Positions 39,332 through 44,186 of a stretch of DNA of 44,186 nucleotides are shown one piece after another. Within the stretch, counting starts at the first letter, position 1. The number at the start of each line of letters is the position of its first letter. The notes below the pieces were generated by a model. It was given only the letters and a program-made list of their open reading frames with translations. It ran no database searches and was not told the origin of the DNA. The stretch is from a virus, in IMG/VR virus record IMGVR_UViG_3300009285_002809, positions 1 to 44,186 of that record. One strand, given 5' to 3'. Made by a program: the position numbers and the translations under genes.

Positions 39332-40535
39332 CGGATTCAAAAAAGATAGGAGGAACAAGATTTGAAACAGCGGCAGCTGCTGCAGGTACATATTCAACCA
39401 AATTCCATAGTGTAGATACATTTACATCTGGCGTGGCATCGGAAGTAGTAACGCCAATCTGGGCAGTATCGAGGAGGGCTGGCGTCCAGGCGCCTCCAGC
39501 TTGAGGGTCGGTATAACTGGTAAGTTTGTACTGTCTTGAACCAGCAGTATCATCGTGAGTATTATAAGCCGTTACCTCCCCTGTCGTAGTCGAGCCGCTT
39601 ACTACCGTACCGGCGGACTGCGATTTTACTCTCGTGATATGAGTTGCGGCGGCTGCCGAGGCCATGCCAAAGCGTATGCCGACTTGAACCAAGGTTATGG
39701 TATCCGAAGCACCGATACCGGCATTGGAAGAAGATTCCATATTTACATCCAGAATGTCGTTAATCGCATCGAGGACACAGATGGTTGTTCCGTTATCTGG
39801 CGTAATTTCATCCACACTAGTGTAGTCTCCTGCCGAACAACCATTGTTATCTCCCGCAGCATTCGGTTGCATATAAACGATTGAACCCGCCCCCGAAAGT
39901 CCGGTTTGATTGGTGCCATTGCCATCGTTCACGGCAATATCGTCAAGATACACATCCATCGTGGCCGAGCTCATCACCCCGAAGCGGACGCGGTCAGTGT
40001 TCTCCCCGTTATTGAATCCCGCATCAGTGGCGAACTCCGTCCCATCCAGATAGCCCGCCCCGCCGTTGGGCCAAGCGTTGATTTTCAATTCTATCCGATA
40101 CCAAATACCTGTACTCATCGCCGAACTGTCCACACCCGATTGCGTACCAGCGGCATCATCCCACAGCTCCAAGGTGCCGTTGGAGTTTACCCGTATGGAG
40201 GCGGTCACGACATTGGCACTATCCACCATCTGCATTATCGGAGTGAGCCCGGCGGGGAACGAGGCAAAGCGATAGTAACCCCGCAAGTACCAAGGCGAGC
40301 CATCGGCTGCGGCGACCCTATGTTCAAGATAGCAAGTAGCTGCGGAAACATTGCAGCGTATCGAAGCCGCGCCGCTACGAACGGTGGTCGTATCCACGGC
40401 TGGCGAGCCATTGATGGTCTCAAACTCTACCGCCGCAGTAGCGGATTGCAATTCGGCTCCCGCCGACCAAACGCGATTAGCCTGGGCTGGTGCCGAAATA
40501 GATAATAAAGTCAGAAAAACGACAATGAATTTCAT
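39324..40535 (-). CDS. exported LamG-like surface protein
   Basis: 403 residues. Signal peptide (FIVVFLTLLSISAPAQANRV), then RVWSAGAELQ and a beta-jelly-roll-like domain (YLRGYYRFASF, GIWYRIELKINAW, DVYLDDIAV), as in LamG/polysaccharide-lyase-type folds, followed by a second Ala/Thr/Ser-rich part. The DNA is visibly richer in G+C than its neighbours. Probably fibre or host-glycan contact. Confidence 0.6.
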   Translation of the reverse strand: MKFIVVFLTLLSISAPAQANRVWSAGAELQSATAAVEFETINGSPAVDTTTVRSGAASIRCNVSAATCYLEHRVAAADGSPWYLRGYYRFASFPAGLTPIMQMVDSANVVTASIRVNSNGTLELWDDAAGTQSGVDSSAMSTGIWYRIELKINAWPNGGAGYLDGTEFATDAGFNNGENTDRVRFGVMSSATMDVYLDDIAVNDGNGTNQTGLSGAGSIVYMQPNAAGDNNGCSAGDYTSVDEITPDNGTTICVLDAINDILDVNMESSSNAGIGASDTITLVQVGIRFGMASAAAATHITRVKSQSAGTVVSGSTTTGEVTAYNTHDDTAGSRQYKLTSYTDPQAGGAWTPALLDTAQIGVTTSDATPDVNVSTLWNLVEYVPAAAAAVSNLVPPIFFESDE

Positions 40536-41056
40536 AAGGCGTTAAACACAATGTCTTGAGGTATTGTACCGCTTACTAAAAATGTAAACTCTTTAGTCAT
40601 GCCGTCATCCCGCATCATTTGTTTCAATCGTTCCCGGACTATGGCCTCATTCCAAACAGTATTCTGACCCATCCAGAGATAACGCACTCCTGGAAAAGAC
40701 AATTCCGGAAAAGTAACCAATCCGTAATTAGGAGGAACAGCCACATATATCCGAATCAATCTCTCATTGGCACCTTGCACCAACACCACCTCCGAATAAT
40801 CCGGGTCATTAGGGTTTGAACCAGCACGCATCCGGGCCTGCAATTTAGTGCGAAGCTGGTCTATCTTAATTGCTGCTGTCGTTGAGGGTTTATCCAGTAT
40901 TATGCCGATGCCGTATCGGGCGCGAAAGTCCTCATTTTTGGAACCTGGCGGCGGCGGTTCACGATTGGGTAGAATTATCAATCCAGCAGCCAACGCAGTA
41001 GGAATAAGTATTCCTAAAACCCACTTCCACCGATTTGTAAAAAGGTTAATCAGCAT
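40532..41056 (-). CDS. membrane-anchored hypothetical protein
   Basis: 174 residues. Basic N-terminus, one span (WVLGILIPTALAAGLIILP), Pro-rich spacer, then a soluble alpha/beta domain. Overlaps the next gene by ATGA. Not recognised. Confidence 0.5.
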   Translation of the reverse strand: MLINLFTNRWKWVLGILIPTALAAGLIILPNREPPPPGSKNEDFRARYGIGIILDKPSTTAAIKIDQLRTKLQARMRAGSNPNDPDYSEVVLVQGANERLIRIYVAVPPNYGLVTFPELSFPGVRYLWMGQNTVWNEAIVRERLKQMMRDDGMTKEFTFLVSGTIPQDIVFNAL

Positions 41057-41184
41057 CTTCGCGAATGGTTATCGTTATATTGAAGTTCAAAACCAGTTGA
41101 CCAAAGTCGAGCTGCAAAAGTAAATTGAGGAATAAATAATCCTAAAATAAAGACGATATTGAGAATGAATAAAAACTTTCTCAT
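41050..41184 (-). pseudogene. 44-residue stub of a LamG-like secreted gene
   Basis: Signal peptide (MRKFLFILNIVFILGLFI) then AARLWSTGFELQYNDNHSRR and stop. AARLWSTGFELQ matches NRVWSAGAELQ at the same place in the 403-aa protein, so this is probably the 5' end of a lost paralogue, replaced by the 174-aa gene. It could still be expressed as a short secreted peptide. Confidence 0.55.
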
Positions 41185-43907
41185 TGCGGAGTTATCGTCC
41201 CTTTAACGGTAATGATGGCCTGAACGACATTGCCGGAAACACTGATTATTCTTATGCTCGCTCCTTCATCTTTAGTAAAAGTGTTGTTGGAAGTCAGGGC
41301 GGTCGCGGTGGAAGTCGCCGTAGTGCAGGTAACATCATTGGTATTGTTTCCGACTCCGTCAATCAAATCAATCACTACGTTTGTTCCCTGTAAAATATGG
41401 CAGACAATATGCGTAGCGGTCAGAGGATAGGATTTTGGATTAAGCCCGATAGTTGAAGTCGCGTTGGGAGATGGCGAAGGATTAAAGATATTGAAACCCC
41501 AGAGAACTTTTTCCGCGCCGGAAAGAACGACTGCCGTTGAGGAAGTGGCTATTGTAATTTGTCCTCCTCCATCAGGGTCAAAAGCCAAAGTGGAAGTGGC
41601 CGCGCCATCTCCCAATAAAACATTCCTCAATGTCGCAAATCTGCCGTCAAAGCCCGCAGATGAGAAAAGACCTGATGTCCAAGTAGAGGTGGCCGAGGAA
41701 GTAACGGTAAGAGTTCCCGCCACGGCCAAAGTCGTGCCGGAATTTATGGTGAGTGTTCCCGAAGTGAAAGCGTCCGAAGCGTCAGAACGCAGAAAAGAAA
41801 GTGAATCCACGGAATCAAGCGTGGCCGCGTCCGTGCAGTTGGAGGTTACTGAAACCGTGCCAGTGCCTCCCAGAGCCGTTGAACCCGAACCTGTGGTGCA
41901 AGTGCCATTCCCGAAAGTTATTGTTGAGGCTACGAGGTCTGCGCTCGCGATAGAGCCGTTTGGAAAGTCAACCGAGCCGCCAGAAATCGTAAGTCCGTTC
42001 AATCCCGTTATCGTTGAAGTCGCGGTAAGAGTTCCAATGGTCGAAGTGCCGGTAAGAAATCCGCCTGAAAAGTAAAGAGGCGAAGTCGTGGCTTGGTATA
42101 CGGTACTACCGACAGTAAGCGAACTGAATGGGTTTGAACCTCCAGCTCCTCCCGTATCCGCCGAACAAGTAAATGTTCCATCTGCGGTAACCGCGGAAAA
42201 TTTATCCGTTCCAGAACAGGTTAGGGCGGTGATTAAACTAAAATCTGTTCCATCAGCGGCAACCGTGAGCGCGGACGCTCCGTTGCCTTTAAGAACACCC
42301 GTGAGTGAAGAAAAAATCGGCGCGGCGGTAAAAGTCGAAGCGGTCGTAGAAGTCGCGTCTAAATAGCCGACATTAAGATAGCCGAGAGTTGAAGATGCGG
42401 CTAGAAGTCCCTGCCCGAAATAGAATGGTCGAGTGCTTGAGGCGGCGTGGGAAGTCCCGCCTATTAAAACAAAGTCGAAAGGATTGACGGGGCCTCCGCC
42501 TCCGGCTCCTGTATCATCAACTCCATCGCAAAGACCGGCTCCTCCGGTTATCGCCGCGCAGTTCGGAGTCAGAACGCCCGCCGTATTATCTAATCCCGTT
42601 CCAGTTAAATCAGTAAAGGATTCAGAGTTAAGCCTCAATGCTCCGCCAGAGATGGTGATTCCTGTCGAAGTGGCAAGAAATCCCGGAGCAGTCAGTCCGG
42701 TATAAAGAGTCGAGGTTGGAGCCTGGAAATTTCCAACAGATTGAACAGAAAGAATTGAACCGGGCGAGGTCGTCCCGATGCCGACGTTGCCGTTGTTGGT
42801 TGGCATTATTGCAATGTTCCCTGCCCCAGTGATTCGTCCAACATTCCCAGCGTTGAAATCTATTGCCGGACCCAATGTGGATGTTTCATCGTACAGCCTG
42901 ATTCTGGCGGACGTTTGAGAACCAAATTGAGCAATCAGTGTACCTTGTCCAGCAGTAGAAGTAATTTTTGTATCAAGTGCCGCCCCTGGCCCCGTCGTCC
43001 CGATGCCTACGTTGCCGTTGAGAAGCGTATACCCCGTCCCGCTCGGTGTTAGCGTTATATTCTGATTAGTGCCCCCAGCAGTAAGGTTTACGTTTCCTAA
43101 CGTGAACAGTTCCAGAGCTGGTAACCAGGCACCAAGAAAATCTGTTCCTGTGTTGGCGTATAAGGTTATTCCATCCGCAGCAGTCAGAGCGACATAAGTA
43201 CTGTTGTCTGGGTCTGTGCCGAAATAGTAAGCATCATTACCGCTACTAAAACCAATTTTGGGAATTGTTCCAGCCGAAGCTACAGGCCATACTAAACCAC
43301 TACTTAATGCTGAAAATCCTATATCGCCATTTACTTCAAGAGTTCCCGTAGCTCGCAGATTTTGAAGCAAGAGATTTTGATATAAAGTCGAAGTGCCGGA
43401 TTTGAAATTGCCGACATCTTGGATTGAGAGAAGAGAACCTGGAGTGGCGGTGGCTATCCCAACAAAATTCAGAACATCGTCATAAACCAGATTGGAAGCT
43501 CCTCCAAAAGCTCCGCCGTTGTTGTATTGGACTTGAGTGTCGGAACCTCCAGGAGTTCCGCCTGCGCCTCCGCCGTCAGCACCGCAGATGACATCACCTG
43601 TGGCCGTAGTGGTGAGTTTGCCTCCTCCTCCCAGACTGCCGCAATTCATCGTGGAGATGGTCATTCCTCCAGTGGAAACAATCAATCCAGAAGCGATTGT
43701 AGAAGTGGCGTTGCCTGAAAGAGTGGAGGTCGCAGTTCCGTTTGCGGCAGAAGTGAGAGTAGTAGAAGCTCTGTTGGTAAAAAATTCATTCCAAGTAGAG
43801 GTAGCTGTTCCCGAATCGTAAAGATTGTTTGAGCGCGGAGCGATATTCTCAAATAAATTTGTAAAAGCTTGAGAAAGATAAAACGAATGCTTGGCGATAA
43901 GTTTATA
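41181..43907 (-). CDS. large repeat-rich tail fibre, 5' end missing
   Basis: Open for about 908 codons; 834 from TTG 43685. Contains VGIGTTSPGS and GNVGIGTTGPG repeats, 'ATST' repeats, many Gly/Ala/Ser/Thr beta runs and a C-terminal region with NPKSYPLTATHIVC. Upstream of TTG 43685 the frame stays open with coding-like sequence to a TAA at 43910 and no ATG, GTG or TTG, so the true start is missing. Likely a fibre or host-range protein. Confidence 0.65.
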   Translation of the reverse strand, partial: YKLIAKHSFYLSQAFTNLFENIAPRSNNLYDSGTATSTWNEFFTNRASTTLTSAANGTATSTLSGNATSTIASGLIVSTGGMTISTMNCGSLGGGGKLTTTATGDVICGADGGGAGGTPGGSDTQVQYNNGGAFGGASNLVYDDVLNFVGIATATPGSLLSIQDVGNFKSGTSTLYQNLLLQNLRATGTLEVNGDIGFSALSSGLVWPVASAGTIPKIGFSSGNDAYYFGTDPDNSTYVALTAADGITLYANTGTDFLGAWLPALELFTLGNVNLTAGGTNQNITLTPSGTGYTLLNGNVGIGTTGPGAALDTKITSTAGQGTLIAQFGSQTSARIRLYDETSTLGPAIDFNAGNVGRITGAGNIAIMPTNNGNVGIGTTSPGSILSVQSVGNFQAPTSTLYTGLTAPGFLATSTGITISGGALRLNSESFTDLTGTGLDNTAGVLTPNCAAITGGAGLCDGVDDTGAGGGGPVNPFDFVLIGGTSHAASSTRPFYFGQGLLAASSTLGYLNVGYLDATSTTASTFTAAPIFSSLTGVLKGNGASALTVAADGTDFSLITALTCSGTDKFSAVTADGTFTCSADTGGAGGSNPFSSLTVGSTVYQATTSPLYFSGGFLTGTSTIGTLTATSTITGLNGLTISGGSVDFPNGSIASADLVASTITFGNGTCTTGSGSTALGGTGTVSVTSNCTDAATLDSVDSLSFLRSDASDAFTSGTLTINSGTTLAVAGTLTVTSSATSTWTSGLFSSAGFDGRFATLRNVLLGDGAATSTLAFDPDGGGQITIATSSTAVVLSGAEKVLWGFNIFNPSPSPNATSTIGLNPKSYPLTATHIVCHILQGTNVVIDLIDGVGNNTNDVTCTTATSTATALTSNNTFTKDEGASIRIISVSGNVVQAIITVKGTITPQ

Positions 43908-44132
43908 TTACACCCAGGGCATAATTATCCTGAAAATTTCTCGGAGCCAAATTTGCTTAATGAAGCGATCAAGTTGTTGTCCATGGCCAAGGACAAAAAG
44001 GCCTATGATGACAAATCGCACGAATTCTCTAACGCTGTTGAATATATGCAACCTGGTCAATCGACAAGACATGCAGGAGGAAGGAGAAGGTTAAAGTTAA
44101 TCGTTCACAAAGACTACGTAAAATGGGAGTAA
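43887..44132 (+). CDS. rightward ORF with MBL-like PGHNY motif, possible host fragment
   Basis: 81 residues from MLGDKFILHPGHNYPENFSE. GD-x6-PGHNY resembles the C-terminal region of MBL-fold hydrolases, but this is one motif only. The rest is charged. It overlaps the 5' end of the fibre frame on the other strand by 21 bp. Could be the 3' part of a truncated flanking gene. 44,133-44,186 holds nothing clear. Confidence 0.35.
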   Translation: MLGDKFILHPGHNYPENFSEPNLLNEAIKLLSMAKDKKAYDDKSHEFSNAVEYMQPGQSTRHAGGRRRLKLIVHKDYVKWE

Positions 44133-44186
44133 ATATCAAAAGTTTGACAAGAGATGTACACTTATACAGTTACAGGATAATATATG

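Noticed and set aside
41464-42705. Long rightward ORFs opposite the fibre gene
   Set aside because: They are Pro/Val/Ala-rich mirror images of the Gly/Ser/Thr repeats on the coding strand.
1-44186. TAG or TGA recoding across the genome
   Set aside because: Long ORFs have no in-frame TAG or TGA, and several genes end with each of them.
1-44186. Direct repeat at both window ends (att or terminal repeat)
   Set aside because: No match found by eye between the first and last 200 bp.

Overview
The window is almost certainly a tailed-phage genome or prophage of about 44 kb with a short-tailed (podovirus-like) gene plan. Nearly all genes lie on the minus strand and are packed end to end with ATGA or TAATG stop/start overlaps. 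Read in transcription order (right to left) there is a fibre and lysis/host-interaction block (about 43.9-34.7 kb), an early/accessory block with lambda Nin-type recombination genes, an SSB-like protein and many tiny zinc proteins (34.7-23.3 kb), and a packaging and structural block: small and large terminase, portal, three small proteins, scaffold, decoration protein and major capsid protein (22.2-14.4 kb). Neck and tail proteins, two ejection-type proteins and a collagen-like fibre follow (14.4-0.5 kb). No integrase, DNA polymerase, helicase or primase is visible.

Host: the fibre and surface proteins carry many 'ATST'-type and 'GIGTTSPG' repeats. This low-complexity style, which I associate with Patescibacteria (CPR, e.g. 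Parcubacteria) and their phages, together with the swarm of tiny zinc ribbons and the A-rich, mostly Shine-Dalgarno-poor starts, suggests a Patescibacteria-type host. That is inference, not proof. The standard genetic code fits: TAG, TGA and TAA all serve as stops. One zinc-ribbon ORF at 38.0 kb has an amber at codon 3.

Regions of interest: (1) a rightward island at 22.34-23.21 kb in an otherwise leftward genome, with a near-consensus promoter, an elaborately folded leader, and three tiny genes, one of which is a paralogue of a single-span membrane protein in the leftward operon at 33.4 kb; (2) a strong leftward promoter at 38.2 kb followed from its first base by a three-way-junction leader and a mini-operon whose genes, unlike the others checked, have strong Shine-Dalgarno sequences; (3) a rightward promoter plus intrinsic terminator at 29.5 kb that would make an RNA of about 60 nt with no ORF; (4) a multi-stem RNA-like fold with a GNRA loop at 27.2-27.4 kb; (5) a duplicated promoter/leader at 23.43 and 24.79 kb; (6) a possible replication origin at 33.57-33.80 kb with two perfect DnaA boxes and phased TTGAC repeats.

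How it works together: TerS/TerL drive DNA into a portal-capped HK97-type head assembled on the scaffold; an adaptor and a propeller-like hub close the head; fibres and ejection proteins complete the virion. A signal-peptide lytic transglycosylase, a two-span holin candidate and a metallopeptidase-muramidase fusion form the lysis set. At the right edge the last fibre gene has no start codon and stays open to 43,907, where an unrelated rightward ORF begins, so this edge may be a phage-host junction or an assembly break. Coordinates of genes under 60 codons were worked out by hand.
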